This document shows, in pieces, positions 17,717 through 27,235 of a DNA stretch of 61,716 nt. The position numbers and the translations under genes are program-made. The notes under the pieces are model-generated. The model was not told the DNA's origin. It saw only the letters and a list, made by a program, of their open reading frames with translations, and ran no database searches. The first letter of the stretch is position 1, and each line of letters starts with the position of its first letter. The DNA is taken from the NCBI RefSeq assembly GCF_004762035.2, contig NZ_SIJK02000017.1:50159-111874 (forward strand). The letters run 5' to 3'. The stretch is from Candidatus Chloroploca mongolica. GTDB taxonomy: Bacteria; Chloroflexota; Chloroflexia; Chloroflexales; Chloroflexaceae.

Positions 17717-19081
17717 ATGACACACATCTATCGCAATTTGGATCCGAGTGAAGCTTATGCGTTCCTGGAGGCCGATGAATCCGGTGAGGGTTACTGGACG
17801 TTTGCTGGCCTGATCTATGATCCGCTTAATCAAGGTGTGTATCGCGTTGCCGCGCCGGTGGCGATTGATGTTGATGAGCATGGCAACCTGAGCATTCCGT
17901 TACCGACGCTCGACAATTACCCCTGGGCGGTCGCGGTCTGGACTGATCCGGTGGATCAGGACGACGTTACCCTGCTGGTCGAGGGGCCGATCACTGAGGA
18001 TAATCTGTGGGAGTTGTGCCTCCCTGATGAGCCAGTCTTGCTCGGTGAGCTCGGCATCATTGATGCCGATACGCACTGGCCCGAATGGGCGGCTGCGATC
18101 CGGCGCTGCACTGCGGCCTTCGCAGTCCAGGGCCTTGATGAAATCCTCGCCGCCTTGGGCTTCCACCCACCAATGACCGCCGTTGTTCCAGCTTGGAAGA
18201 GTGGCATATATGTCTTGCATTTGGCTGACGACCGCTACTATGTCGGTCAATCGGTCAATTTGCCTGCACGCCTCGCTGCGCACCGCCGGATCTATCCCGA
18301 TCTCCATGCTGTGAGCCTGCTCAAGTTGCGTGCCAACCAAGCCGAGCTTGATCTCCGCGAACAAGAGACAATCCAGATTCTCGAACTCCAAGGCTTTCCG
18401 TTGCTCAATATCGTGCATGCCAGCATTACGCACCAATCCTCGCCGTTTGACGACCTGATCACCCCCGATGCGCAGCAACGGTGGCTTGCCAGCCCGCTTG
18501 ATCTCGATCATGGCGTGCGCCCGCCGGTGAGTCCTGAACAGCGCATGAAACAGGCGAGCAAACTCAAGCGGCTGCAGCAACGCCCCGACGCCGACCGGCT
18601 GATCGCCTGTTGGCGCACGTATCTTACGCACTGTATTCCCCGTCCTGCCGCGACCGAACCCGCCTACTGGAGTATCAGTTGTCTGCCTTCGACGAACATC
18701 AGCACCTCGCCGCGCCTGGCTTGCTTCAACATCAATGTGATGGAGATGTTTGTCGTGGGGTATTTCAAGGAAGATCCGAGGCTGCTCTGGGCATTTCTGA
18801 ACGTCTCAATGGAGGGGTTTGCCGAGATGTACGCCCAGCCTGAGCAATTCGAGGCGGCCCATCCCGAGGCGAGTTTTGAGCCGTCGAACTATGAGGCAGC
18901 AGGCCACGATCAACTGCGGTTGAGGGTTGATGGCCTCGATCAGCTTGAGCGGCTCATCGCCGATCCTGGTGTCCAGTATGCGGCACGGCTGCTCAACCTA
19001 CACCTGATGCGCAAACGCACCAACCTGTACGCACGCTACCATTGTTACGACTTAGCCGATCTGCTGCTTGCTGATGCGTAA
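17717..19081 (+). CDS. GIY-YIG nuclease-domain protein
   Basis: A 454-residue protein with a central GIY-YIG domain at about 163-245: GIYVLHLADDRYYVGQSVNLPARLAAHRR supplies the GIY and YVG motifs and the downstream Arg, and LDLREQETI provides the likely catalytic Glu. GIY-YIG enzymes cleave DNA with a single metal. The N-terminal ~160 and C-terminal ~200 residues match no family I know; the latter ends in Leu-rich helices. It stands alone between two toxin-antitoxin-type loci. Function is unknown; a nuclease effector of a defence locus is one possibility. No strong ribosome site precedes the ATG. Confidence 0.65.
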   Translation: MTHIYRNLDPSEAYAFLEADESGEGYWTFAGLIYDPLNQGVYRVAAPVAIDVDEHGNLSIPLPTLDNYPWAVAVWTDPVDQDDVTLLVEGPITEDNLWELCLPDEPVLLGELGIIDADTHWPEWAAAIRRCTAAFAVQGLDEILAALGFHPPMTAVVPAWKSGIYVLHLADDRYYVGQSVNLPARLAAHRRIYPDLHAVSLLKLRANQAELDLREQETIQILELQGFPLLNIVHASITHQSSPFDDLITPDAQQRWLASPLDLDHGVRPPVSPEQRMKQASKLKRLQQRPDADRLIACWRTYLTHCIPRPAATEPAYWSISCLPSTNISTSPRLACFNINVMEMFVVGYFKEDPRLLWAFLNVSMEGFAEMYAQPEQFEAAHPEASFEPSNYEAAGHDQLRLRVDGLDQLERLIADPGVQYAARLLNLHLMRKRTNLYARYHCYDLADLLLADA

Positions 19082-19288
19082 GGCCAGGAGTGAAGCGTAC
19101 CGCTTCGGAGTCCTCATGTTCAGCCTCCCGATCATCTCCATCCGCAACCTCTGGCGACGGGCGATCAATGAGATGGTATAGCGCGGGGCGTCCTGCTGCG
19201 TCAGCTCTAGCACGTCGCCGGTCAGCTAGGCGGGCACGTTCCTTCAGTTCCGCGCCGCTGCGCCAGCCTGATCGCACGATGCCGACCA

Positions 19289-19440
19289 TAGGGCGATTGC
19301 ATCTTCTTGCCGTGGCCGTGAACGGCTCGGCTCGTGGGGAGCGAAGGCCACCTGCGTGGCCTGATCGAGCCGACGAAGGTCGGCTTGGCCCTGCGTCGCC
19401 GAGGCGTTTACGCCGACGGGGGCGGCGGCGAGGGGCGATC
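19289..19440. repeat. Interspersed REP-like repeat, copy A
   Basis: The gap 19082-19635 has no supported gene. Bases 19289-19350 (containing CCGTGGCCGTGAACGGCTCG) match the reverse complement of 30151-30212, and the following GCCGAGGCGTTTACGCC module matches about 30088-30108. It is part of the same family as the repeats at the window start. Confidence 0.65.
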
Positions 19441-19635
19441 CACCGGTCTCGCGACCCGCACCAACCGAAGATGCCATTGCCCTAATGCCGACCACGAGCA
19501 CTTCGCGGTAGCGGCGACAGGCCGCAGGCAGGGCCAGCATGGGCATGCGGATATGGAAGCCACGCAAAACCCCGACGGCGCGTCAGCAATTCCGTCAGGG
19601 TCTTCAGCACGGGCACGCAGAGGCAAACAACCCCG

Positions 19636-19914
19636 TCAGGGCGACGGAGTCTGCTCGTGCGCCCACGCCGCCGGGTGCAACTCAGGGTAATAGAGCACAT
19701 TCGGGTCGATATCGGCCCCGTTGGGCCAGGCAATCGTGCCGTCGCGAATCTCCATCTGGCGGAAGAAGGCAACATCGTCACGAACGGGCGCGAAGATCGG
19801 GCCACGGTGAATATACGGCCACAAATCCACCTCGCGGGTGGTGTGGTCAGTGAAGGTCAGGCGGACGTGAAAGCCCTCAAGCGGCTCGGCCGCCACAATG
19901 TCCATAAGTTGCAT
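19636..19914 (-). CDS. DUF2442 family protein
   Basis: A 92-residue protein with the DUF2442 signature: a beta-rich N-terminus (VRLTFTDHTTREVDLWPY) and the GTIAWPNGADIDPNVLYY block. The start at 19914 is set by a strong GGAGGAAGGG site seven bases upstream; longer in-frame starts run into the upstream gene. It follows the DUF4160 gene by 16 bases, and these two families very often occur as a pair, suspected to be toxin-antitoxin-like. No biochemical function is established. Confidence 0.85.
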   Translation of the reverse strand: MQLMDIVAAEPLEGFHVRLTFTDHTTREVDLWPYIHRGPIFAPVRDDVAFFRQMEIRDGTIAWPNGADIDPNVLYYPELHPAAWAHEQTPSP

Positions 19915-19930
19915 CACGATTCCCTTCCTC

Positions 19931-20185
19931 CTATGGATCAATCCATTCGAGCGGCTGATGGCGTTGCGCACGATCCCAGTTCGCTTGGAGCGCTGCCATG
20001 CGGCGGGTTGCCCAGGCGAGAACCTGCTGTTCAACCCGCCGTGGAAGTGCTCCGGCCGCAATGCTTGCCGGATCGATCTGCATCAACGCCTGATGGCTGC
20101 CATACCGTACATGAACATGGGGCGGATGGTGGTCATCATAGTACAGAAGGATGATGATCCCATCAAACTCGGCAATCCGTGGCAT
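19931..20185 (-). CDS. DUF4160 family protein
   Basis: An 84-residue protein with the diagnostic DDHHPPHVHVRYG motif near residue 17 and an Arg/Trp-rich helical C-terminus, matching DUF4160. AGGAT eight bases before ATG 20185 supports the start. It is the first gene of a two-gene unit with the DUF2442 gene. The pair is widespread in Chloroflexota and cyanobacteria and behaves like a stability or toxin-antitoxin module by gene neighbourhood only. Confidence 0.85.
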   Translation of the reverse strand: MPRIAEFDGIIILLYYDDHHPPHVHVRYGSHQALMQIDPASIAAGALPRRVEQQVLAWATRRMAALQANWDRAQRHQPLEWIDP

Positions 20186-20303
20186 AGGGTCGATCCTGGT
20201 GGGTTGCCGTCATCGGGCGACCCACCACCACAACGATACAATGATAGTATACCATCTTGAAGGAGCCATCCGTGGGAGGGCAGGGCAGCAGGGCTGATGC
20301 AAA

Positions 20304-22126
20304 GATACTGCTGGCAAACCCCTCCTGGGAGACGCGCTCACGTCGCGGCCGGCGCCAAGCGCGCAAAGGCCGAGGTGCGCGTGCGCGCCTGCGGCACCTC
20401 GGCCAGCCATGCCGCAACCCGTATGAAATTGAGCGCGGCCGCAACCAGGAAGTGCATCAGGCGCGTCTTTAGGTAGCCGATGTAGCGCGACTGGCGCATC
20501 CCACTGACCCGTACCCCTTGCGAGAGACTGCCCTCAATCCCCGCCCGGTCGGCATACACGGTCTTGAAGGCCTCGGTCTGCTGGCGCGTGCGGGCCCCGT
20601 GGAGCGCTTCATCGTGCGCTCGCTCATGCACCAGCAAGGAGCGCGGCCCCTGCGCGTTTCCCAGGCATGGGGTGCGTGCCGGACATGCGGCACAGGTTGA
20701 CTTGTCAAAGCGGATGGCCACCGAGGGCCGGCCCTCGTGATCCGCACTCGCCGTCCAGCTGCGGCTCACCTGTCCCTGCGGACAGGTCGCCTGCTCCGCG
20801 TCCCAATCCAGCACAAAGCAAGAGCCCGCAAACCCTTCCTTGGCCTTGGCCCGCCAGCCCGGTTCGGGCGGGGTTGGACCGACCAGATCGATGTCCGCCT
20901 GCTGACTCGTCAGCAGGTTCTCGGCACACACATCGCCGGCATCCACCAGGTGTTCGGTGGGTGCGAGGCCGCGCGTCTCCAACTGCTGCTGAATGATGGC
21001 AGGCATCGTGTTGTCTGCCGTGGTCGCCGGCGTGGTCGTCACATCGGTGAACAGGTGGGGCGCATCATCATCACCGCTTTCGGTCAGATGCACCTTGGAG
21101 CCGACCCAGCTGGTTTCGCGCTTCTTGCTGAAGCGGGCATCGACATCATAGGGCGTGCAGATTAATTGTGGGGCTGGAGGCAGATCCTCAGCCACCCGCC
21201 AGCGCATCGGTGCCGCGGGCGGTTCGGCGTACAACTGCTGGAGCCAGACCAGGCGGAGGATCTGCACGGCAGGCAATGCACGCAGGGCTGGGTCAGTCGC
21301 CGGATCCCAGAGCCGATGCAAAAGCTCGCGACCATCGGTTCCCCATTCCTCTGCCAGGGCAGAGCGGTCGGCTTTGGCCTCAGGCAGGCGATATTCGTCA
21401 ATGCGGCGTCCATAGCGGGTAGACCACTCGGCGGGCACCCAGGACGTGAGCCATGCGGGGGCGCTGGTCGCCAGGGTAGTGAGCGCGTGACGCACGGTTT
21501 CGCCGATACACTCGAGCCGATGAAGGACGTGCATGGCGGCCAAGACATGGGTGGCATCGGTGCGCTGGCGGCCTTTGCCCTTGACCAGTCCCTGCGCTTT
21601 GAACAGCAGGAGCATCTGTTCAAAGAGACGCTGTTCCGCGCCTCCGGCGACCAGGCGGGCGCGAACGTCGCAGAGCACCGAGGCATCAAAGCCGGGGTCA
21701 GTCAGTTCGAGGGCAAGGGCATACTTCCCGTCGATGCGCGCACGCACCGCGTCGGCGGCCTGGCGGTCAGACAGGTTCTCGGCAAACTGCATCACGCTGA
21801 TGAGCGCAAGGTGGGCCGGCGCTTGCGCGGGTGCGCCGTCCCTCGGAAAGAGGTCGGCAACATCGCGATTGGCAGAGATCGGGCCAAGGGTGTCACGCAT
21901 CCGCATAGAGGGATTGCCTTTGGGGAAGGCGGCATGGGCGACCCGTGCGGTCTCGTTCGGAATACAGGAGAACAGGGGGGCATGCAATGACATCGGTAAC
22001 CTCCAATCCCTACGCAGCAACCCAACTGTCTGCGGCTCGTATGACCAAGCATAGCACAAACGAGGTGGTTTTGCGCAGACGCCATCAGCGCAGGAGCCCG
22101 CTGAGGAGGGGTTTGCCAGCAGTATC
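20304..22126 (-). mobile_element. Intact IS1182-type insertion sequence
   Basis: A 1823-bp element bounded by perfect 23-bp terminal inverted repeats (20304-20326 and 22104-22126, beginning GATACTGCTGGCAAACCCC). It is flanked by a 7-bp direct repeat ATGCAAA at 20297-20303 and 22127-22133, the likely target duplication. It carries one transposase gene. The identical ends and intact frame suggest a recent insertion. A related but truncated copy lies at about 43461-44760. Confidence 0.92.
20338..21993 (-). CDS. IS1182-family transposase
   Basis: A 551-residue DDE transposase. The N-terminus MSLHAPLFSCIPNETARVAHAAFPKGN is shared with the truncated homologue at 44636. Downstream are the DPSVL/DASVL-like helix-turn-helix region, a conserved THVLAAM stretch, the catalytic-core segment around KVHLTES, a CPAR/CxxC zinc region (STCAACPARTPC) and an RxxxEGSLSQGVR C-terminal motif. 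ATG 21993 is correct because GGAGG lies six bases upstream; the frame extends to 22197 but beyond the element's end. It appears intact. Confidence 0.93.
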   Translation of the reverse strand: MSLHAPLFSCIPNETARVAHAAFPKGNPSMRMRDTLGPISANRDVADLFPRDGAPAQAPAHLALISVMQFAENLSDRQAADAVRARIDGKYALALELTDPGFDASVLCDVRARLVAGGAEQRLFEQMLLLFKAQGLVKGKGRQRTDATHVLAAMHVLHRLECIGETVRHALTTLATSAPAWLTSWVPAEWSTRYGRRIDEYRLPEAKADRSALAEEWGTDGRELLHRLWDPATDPALRALPAVQILRLVWLQQLYAEPPAAPMRWRVAEDLPPAPQLICTPYDVDARFSKKRETSWVGSKVHLTESGDDDAPHLFTDVTTTPATTADNTMPAIIQQQLETRGLAPTEHLVDAGDVCAENLLTSQQADIDLVGPTPPEPGWRAKAKEGFAGSCFVLDWDAEQATCPQGQVSRSWTASADHEGRPSVAIRFDKSTCAACPARTPCLGNAQGPRSLLVHERAHDEALHGARTRQQTEAFKTVYADRAGIEGSLSQGVRVSGMRQSRYIGYLKTRLMHFLVAAALNFIRVAAWLAEVPQARTRTSAFARLAPAAT

Positions 22127-22152
22127 ATGCAAAGTCCACCTGACCGGAGCAC

Positions 22153-22174
22153 CGTCGGGCTGAAGCCCTCGGCT
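22153..22174. repeat. REP-like core
   Basis: A 22-base exact match to 144-165 at the window start, with palindromic GGGCTGAAGCCC. It lies between the insertion sequence and the sugar transporter operon. Confidence 0.7.
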
Positions 22175-22223
22175 ACGGGTCGCGAAGGCCCTCGCAATAC
22201 ATTATACCAGACGCACGACGCCT

Positions 22224-23438
22224 CTACTTGATCCCGGTCGTTGCAATGCCCTCGACAAAATAGCGCTGGGCGAGCACGAAGATCAGCAGCGGCACGCTTA
22301 CGGCGATAGTCGTGCCGGCCATTACCAGATTCGGGCTTTCGGCGGCGCGACCCTGTAGCACCATCAGCGAGAGGGTCAGTACCTGATTGCCGAAGTTGCC
22401 CGTATTGATCACGATCAAAGGCCAGACAAAGCTATTCCAGGCATAGAGGAAGGTGAAGGTGGCCTGGGTCGCGATGGCCGGGCCGGCCAGCGGCACGAAG
22501 ATCTGCCAGAGAATGCGCAACCGCGAGGCCCCATCCATCAGCGCCGCCTCCTCCAGATCTTTTGGAATGCTGATGAAGAACTGGCGCATCAGGAAGGTGC
22601 CGTAGGCAGTGAAGATCCAGGGCATCACCAGGGCCGCGATGCGGTCGACCCAGCCGACGATCACCATCAACTGGTACATGGGGATGATCAACACCACAAA
22701 GGGGATCATGATCGTCCCCAGGTAGACCACGAACAAGCTGTCGCGCCCGGGGAAGCGCAACCGGGCAAAGGCGTAGCCGCCCAGCACCGAGGTCACTACC
22801 TGCCCGATCACCACCAGGATCGTCACCAGCATGGTATTGGTCAAACTACGATCGATGTTCTGCAACTCAAGCACACGCTGGTAATTCTCGATGTGCAGAT
22901 TGATCCGCTCGACCGGTGTCGCATCGGTAAGGCTCGCGTCGAAAGTGACTTGCGGGTCGTCCGGGTCGACGAAAACGCCCATGCGCCCACGACTCAACTC
23001 GAAAACCGGCAGGGTCTGGCCGCCCTCCTCGATTTCCCACAGCAGCTTCGTCTCTCCGTCGACCGTGATCTGCTCCTGAGCAGTGAAGCCGCCGACGGGT
23101 TTCGCGTCACGAGGGGCTCGTTCAAACGTCCGGCTCGGATCATCGACGCTGGCAAAGATCACCAGCGGAGCGCCCTGATCGACCAGGGCCAACGTACGCA
23201 AGCCTTCCGGCGTCTCAACCCAGTAGAGCGGCACCGTCTCACCATTGACACTGGCCGTCTGAACGCTGTAAGGCAGCAACCGGGGCGGCGAGCGGAAGAC
23301 ATCGCCTGAAGCCTTGAACGAGGTAAAAAACATGAACATGAACGGGAAGATGATCAACAACCCGAACATGGTCAGCACGGCGTAGGCGCCGATATAGGTG
23401 AGCCACTTCTGGGTCTGGTATGATCGGGCACGCTTCAT
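22224..23438 (-). CDS. Carbohydrate ABC transporter permease (MalG-like)
   Basis: A 404-residue inner-membrane permease. The EAA loop EEAALMDGASRLRILWQIFVPL that docks the ATPase is present, followed by the typical C-terminal membrane segments and YFVEGIATTGIK. It is longer than usual (MalG is about 296): an extra ~130 residues sit between the first and second membrane segments, forming a large hydrophilic, probably extracytoplasmic loop with two repeated DDPxxTF modules. It begins nine bases after the MalF-like gene, with a GGGGA site. No ATP-binding gene is in the operon, so a shared ATPase elsewhere is likely. Confidence 0.9.
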   Translation of the reverse strand: MKRARSYQTQKWLTYIGAYAVLTMFGLLIIFPFMFMFFTSFKASGDVFRSPPRLLPYSVQTASVNGETVPLYWVETPEGLRTLALVDQGAPLVIFASVDDPSRTFERAPRDAKPVGGFTAQEQITVDGETKLLWEIEEGGQTLPVFELSRGRMGVFVDPDDPQVTFDASLTDATPVERINLHIENYQRVLELQNIDRSLTNTMLVTILVVIGQVVTSVLGGYAFARLRFPGRDSLFVVYLGTIMIPFVVLIIPMYQLMVIVGWVDRIAALVMPWIFTAYGTFLMRQFFISIPKDLEEAALMDGASRLRILWQIFVPLAGPAIATQATFTFLYAWNSFVWPLIVINTGNFGNQVLTLSLMVLQGRAAESPNLVMAGTTIAVSVPLLIFVLAQRYFVEGIATTGIK

Positions 23439-23447
23439 GATATTCCC

Positions 23448-25103
23448 CTACATGTCGCCGTAGCGGCGCTGGAGCCGGAACTGCACCAGGGTGACGGCGA
23501 AGATGAACAGGAAGACCACCCAGGCCACTGCCGCGGCATAGCCCTGCTCGAAGCGGTTGAAGCCGCGCTGGTAGAGGTAGAGCACGGCGGTCATCGTCGA
23601 GTTGTTCGGGCCGCCGCCGGGGGGCGGCGTCATCACGAACGGCTCACTGAAGACCTGGAGGGTGGTGATCAGGGTCGTCGTCACAACGAAGAAGGTTGTG
23701 GGCGCCAGAAGCGGCAGCGTCATATAGCGAAAGCGCTGCAGGTTGCTCGCCCCGTCGATCGTCGCGGCCTCGTAGATCTCGCCGGGAATGCCCTGGAGTC
23801 CGGCCAGGAACAGAATCGTGTTGAACCCCAGCAGTTGCCATGCCGCCATAATAATAATCGAGGCCAGGGCGGTCTGCTGGCTGGCCAACCAGGCGATCTG
23901 GACGGGCGCAATCTCGACGAAAGGCAGCCGGTTGAACAGACCGAGCACCTGGTTGATGCCATAGTTCAGGAAGCCGATATTCGAGTTGTAGAGCCATTTC
24001 CAGATCACCGCGACGCCGACCACGCCGGCGATGCTGGGGATGAAATAGATCGCACGGAAGAACTGCATCCCGGGGATCTTGCTGTTGAGGATCGTGGCCA
24101 CCAGCAGGGCCGGTACGACGCTCAGCATGGTCACCCAGAAGCAGTAGACGATCGTATTCCAGAGTGCGATCCAGAAGATACGATCCTTCGCCCCGACCAC
24201 AAAGTCACCCAGGCGCACGAGCTCGATATAGCCGCTGCTCAAGACCGCACCCGAGCGCTGACCGGGCGGCACCTGGGCAAACTGTAGGCTGAAGATCTCG
24301 ATATAGTTGCGCAGGCCTACGAACTCGGCCGTAAACGAGTCGGAGTTGGTGAAGCTGAGGTAGAGCGAGAAGAGCAGCGGCCCGGCGAAGAAGAGCATGA
24401 AGCCAAGCAGGTTCGGCGCGATGAACAGGAAGCCGCTGACTGCCTCGGCATCGCGCTCACCTGCCCCGAAAGCGACGGCAATCTGTGGCCGCAGCATCAG
24501 CCAGAAGAACAGGCCGAAGAGCACCGTGGCCGAAAGGAGCACCAGCGCCAATGGGTTGCCGAGCCCGCTGAGCAGCCCGATCACGCCCTGGATCAGCCCC
24601 ATCGCCAGCAGCAGGATGATCGCGCTGGCACCCATGACCCAGCCGCCGGCACGGTGGAAGGCAGCCTGTGTTGTCGGCGCGTGGGTGAAGCGATCGCCGA
24701 CGGACCCGATCAGAAAGCCCACCAGCACCCCGAGCAGGAGCCAGACCCAGCGGTTGAAACTTGCGGCGACTTCGTCAAGGCTGATGTAGAGGCCCAGCAC
24801 GCCGAGCAGGCTGAGCAATGACCCGACCCCAAAAATATAGTTGAGGCCAAGGCTGATCGCACGGCCCCGCCCGTCGCGACGGAGCAGCAGTACGAGCGCG
24901 ATAACACTGGCGACCGCGCCGAGCAAGATCAGGCCCGCAACATAGAGGCGCAGGCCGTCGCGCTGCACCCAGCGGGCCTGAAGCAGCGCCCAGGCCGCGG
25001 CGACGAGTCCGAAAGCGAGCAGGGCGTGCCAGGCCGCGCCAAGCCTGATCACAAGGGCCGCGCCGGCCGTTGTGGCCGGCTTCCGTGCGGTCGTGGTTGC
25101 CAT
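23448..25103 (-). CDS. Carbohydrate ABC transporter permease (MalF-like, with N-terminal membrane extension)
   Basis: A 551-residue permease. The C-terminal half is a standard MalF/UgpA-type permease with the EAA loop EAATIDGASNLQRFRYMTLPLLAP. The first ~230 residues contain about six extra hydrophobic segments, a size reminiscent of E. coli MalF (514). ATG 25103 is preferred because AAGGGAAG is just upstream; an in-frame start at 25163 lacks one. It lies between the binding-protein gene and the MalG-like gene. Confidence 0.88.
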   Translation of the reverse strand: MATTTARKPATTAGAALVIRLGAAWHALLAFGLVAAAWALLQARWVQRDGLRLYVAGLILLGAVASVIALVLLLRRDGRGRAISLGLNYIFGVGSLLSLLGVLGLYISLDEVAASFNRWVWLLLGVLVGFLIGSVGDRFTHAPTTQAAFHRAGGWVMGASAIILLLAMGLIQGVIGLLSGLGNPLALVLLSATVLFGLFFWLMLRPQIAVAFGAGERDAEAVSGFLFIAPNLLGFMLFFAGPLLFSLYLSFTNSDSFTAEFVGLRNYIEIFSLQFAQVPPGQRSGAVLSSGYIELVRLGDFVVGAKDRIFWIALWNTIVYCFWVTMLSVVPALLVATILNSKIPGMQFFRAIYFIPSIAGVVGVAVIWKWLYNSNIGFLNYGINQVLGLFNRLPFVEIAPVQIAWLASQQTALASIIIMAAWQLLGFNTILFLAGLQGIPGEIYEAATIDGASNLQRFRYMTLPLLAPTTFFVVTTTLITTLQVFSEPFVMTPPPGGGPNNSTMTAVLYLYQRGFNRFEQGYAAAVAWVVFLFIFAVTLVQFRLQRRYGDM

Positions 25104-25169
25104 GGGCTTCCCTTTTATGGGGTCGCAAGGTGAGCCGGGCTCACCTTGCGACCCCTCACGCATGAACCG

Positions 25170-26603
25170 CTACTGATCAAAGGCCTGGTTAGCCTCCTCA
25201 CAGACGGTAGCCTGGTAGTCCTCGAGAGTCAGGTCGCCATTGAGCAATGCGGTAAATTTCGAGCCTGTGGCGGCGTCGAACTCAGGCCACGAGCCGGCCC
25301 ATAGTGGGCCTTCAATGGCCGGGTCGTTCGCGAGGTTGTTGATGAACGCCTGATTATTGGCCGGTGGGGTGTAGGTCAGGAAGGCCTGGATCGCCGCATC
25401 GGAGACACGCGAAGGAATGTTGGCGCCCAACTCGGCGATCTTGCTCTGGGTCTCGGCAGTGGTCAGGGCGCGAACGAGCTGCCAGGCCTCCTCGGGATGC
25501 GCGGTGTTGGCATTGACCACATAGGCGCCCCAGAAGAGCCAGCTGCGAGCGCCGCCGGGGCCGATCGGCACGTCGACAACGTCCCAGTCGAACTCGGCGC
25601 TTGCGCGGGTGCCGGGTGTGGCCCAGCGGCCGTTGAGGAACATGCCGACATTGCCGGCTAGGAAGGGTGGCTCGGAGTCTTCGCCGTAGGGCACGGCCAC
25701 GCCGAATTCGTTGTAGAGCCGCGAGGCGAACTCCATGCCCGCCACCGATGCATCGCTATCGAGCGCACAGGCGGTGCGATCCTCGTTGAAGAAGCCGCCG
25801 CCGGCCGAGTTGATGAACAGACCGGGGTTGGCCCACCATGCGTTCATACCAAAGCCCTTGACGTCGCCGCCCAGGTTGTTGACCGCTATGGCCGTCTCAA
25901 GGAACTTGTCCCAGGTCCACTCGCCGTTAGCCGCCAGCACGCGCGGATCCTCGGCGCCGGCCTGCTCGATCAGGTCGTTGTTGAGGTAGAGCGCGAAGGT
26001 CGAGACGTCGCGGGGCAGGCCCCAGAGCGTCTCGCCGGTCATGCCGGTCTCGGGATTGAAGGTTAAGTGGAACATCGGGCCAGGATAGAAGTCGCTGTCG
26101 TTATAGTCGGCATCGGCCAGGTCGCGGAGATCGAGGATAAGGCCGCGAGTGGCGAAGTCGGCGATGTCGGTGCCGGGGATCCAGAAGACGTCGGGGGCAG
26201 TGCCGGCCGATAATTCGGTCTTGAGCACATCCTGGTACGACGATGTCTCAGATCCGCCGGGCTCGTAGGTTAGGCTGATGTTGTCGAGTTGGGCGTCGAT
26301 TTCGCTGGAGATCTGGCTATACACGTCGATCTCGGCCTGGTTGTCGGGGCGAGTGCGCCAGCGAAGGGCGACCTCGTCCATGGCCACCGGGGCCTCCGTG
26401 GCGGCAGCCGCTTCCGTAGGTGCCGGCGCTTCCGTGGCGGCGGGCGCTTCCGTGGCGGCGGCCGCTTCCGTGGGGGCGGGCGCTTCCGTAGGCGCTGGGG
26501 CGGTGGTAGGCTGCGCGGTAGTTCCGCCGCCACAGGCCGCAAGAGCCAGGGTAAGAATCGCGATCAGACTGATCCACGAAAATCTGCGTTGCATACGCTG
26601 CAT
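25170..26603 (-). CDS. Extracellular solute-binding lipoprotein (sugar ABC importer)
   Basis: A 477-residue binding protein. The signal peptide ends in a lipobox (LALAAC), so it is membrane-anchored. A ~45-residue linker of repeated PTEA/ATEAP follows, then a family 1-type solute-binding domain (DEVALRWRTRPDN onward). It delivers sugar to the two permeases downstream. ATG 26603 is chosen because AAGGA lies nine bases upstream. As first gene of the operon it should carry the promoter upstream, next to the remnant lacI. Confidence 0.92.
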   Translation of the reverse strand: MQRMQRRFSWISLIAILTLALAACGGGTTAQPTTAPAPTEAPAPTEAAAATEAPAATEAPAPTEAAAATEAPVAMDEVALRWRTRPDNQAEIDVYSQISSEIDAQLDNISLTYEPGGSETSSYQDVLKTELSAGTAPDVFWIPGTDIADFATRGLILDLRDLADADYNDSDFYPGPMFHLTFNPETGMTGETLWGLPRDVSTFALYLNNDLIEQAGAEDPRVLAANGEWTWDKFLETAIAVNNLGGDVKGFGMNAWWANPGLFINSAGGGFFNEDRTACALDSDASVAGMEFASRLYNEFGVAVPYGEDSEPPFLAGNVGMFLNGRWATPGTRASAEFDWDVVDVPIGPGGARSWLFWGAYVVNANTAHPEEAWQLVRALTTAETQSKIAELGANIPSRVSDAAIQAFLTYTPPANNQAFINNLANDPAIEGPLWAGSWPEFDAATGSKFTALLNGDLTLEDYQATVCEEANQAFDQ

Positions 26604-26734
26604 GAGCTTGTGTCCTTTCACATATGTGCAACAGTGCAAACTTCCCCACAGCGGTGTGGGAAGGGAGAACGTGTGACGAGCGCATCAGGCGATCCATAGT
26701 ACTGCCCGGTGCTCCGTGTTCGGTGTTTTACGCT

Positions 26735-27235
26735 CTATGTTTCAACCACCTCCTTTCGGGAACCGTCGCGCCGCGATCGTGTCACCCGCGAGGATCGCGC
26801 CAAGGCAAGCGCAGGCCGCCTCGACCGGCCGGGAGCCGGATGGGCGAAGTGTGCCGAACAGTAGGATGAGCAGCATGGCCGGGGCGAGAGCGGGCAATCA
26901 AGCCGAGCGGCGCCGCCGCTCGTGCCGTGCGCGGTCGAGAATAGCCGGTTGTAGCTATGACAGGTGGCCGCCGCCTCAATGCCGCGTATGATCGCGAACA
27001 GGTGCGGATCGGCAAAGAAGTGGTCTGAGGAGGAGGTGATGAGCAGACCGGGCATACACGAGCGGCGCGGGCCGCGCAACCGCGCCCACGATCCTGGCGC
27101 GCAACCCGTCGCGGCGGTCACGCACTCGACCCTGGCCCGGGTCGCCGTACTCAAGTAAAGGTGCTGGTTGAGTACGTCTGATACGGTCGCAGGCGAGACC
27201 CTTTCGACCTGTGCAACCTCATCGATCGTCGCCAT
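26735..27235 (-). pseudogene. Decayed LacI-family regulator
   Basis: ATG 27235 opens a clear LacI helix-turn-helix (MATIDEVAQVERVSPATVSDVLN). A diverged segment follows, including GLLITSSSDHFFADPHLFAIIRGIEAA, that resembles the start of the sugar-binding domain. The rest is unrecognisable, and the protein is far shorter than the usual ~340 residues. Deletions and frameshifts are likely. It lies directly upstream of the sugar importer, where a live LacI regulator would be expected. The 27236-27716 interval has no other gene. Confidence 0.7.
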
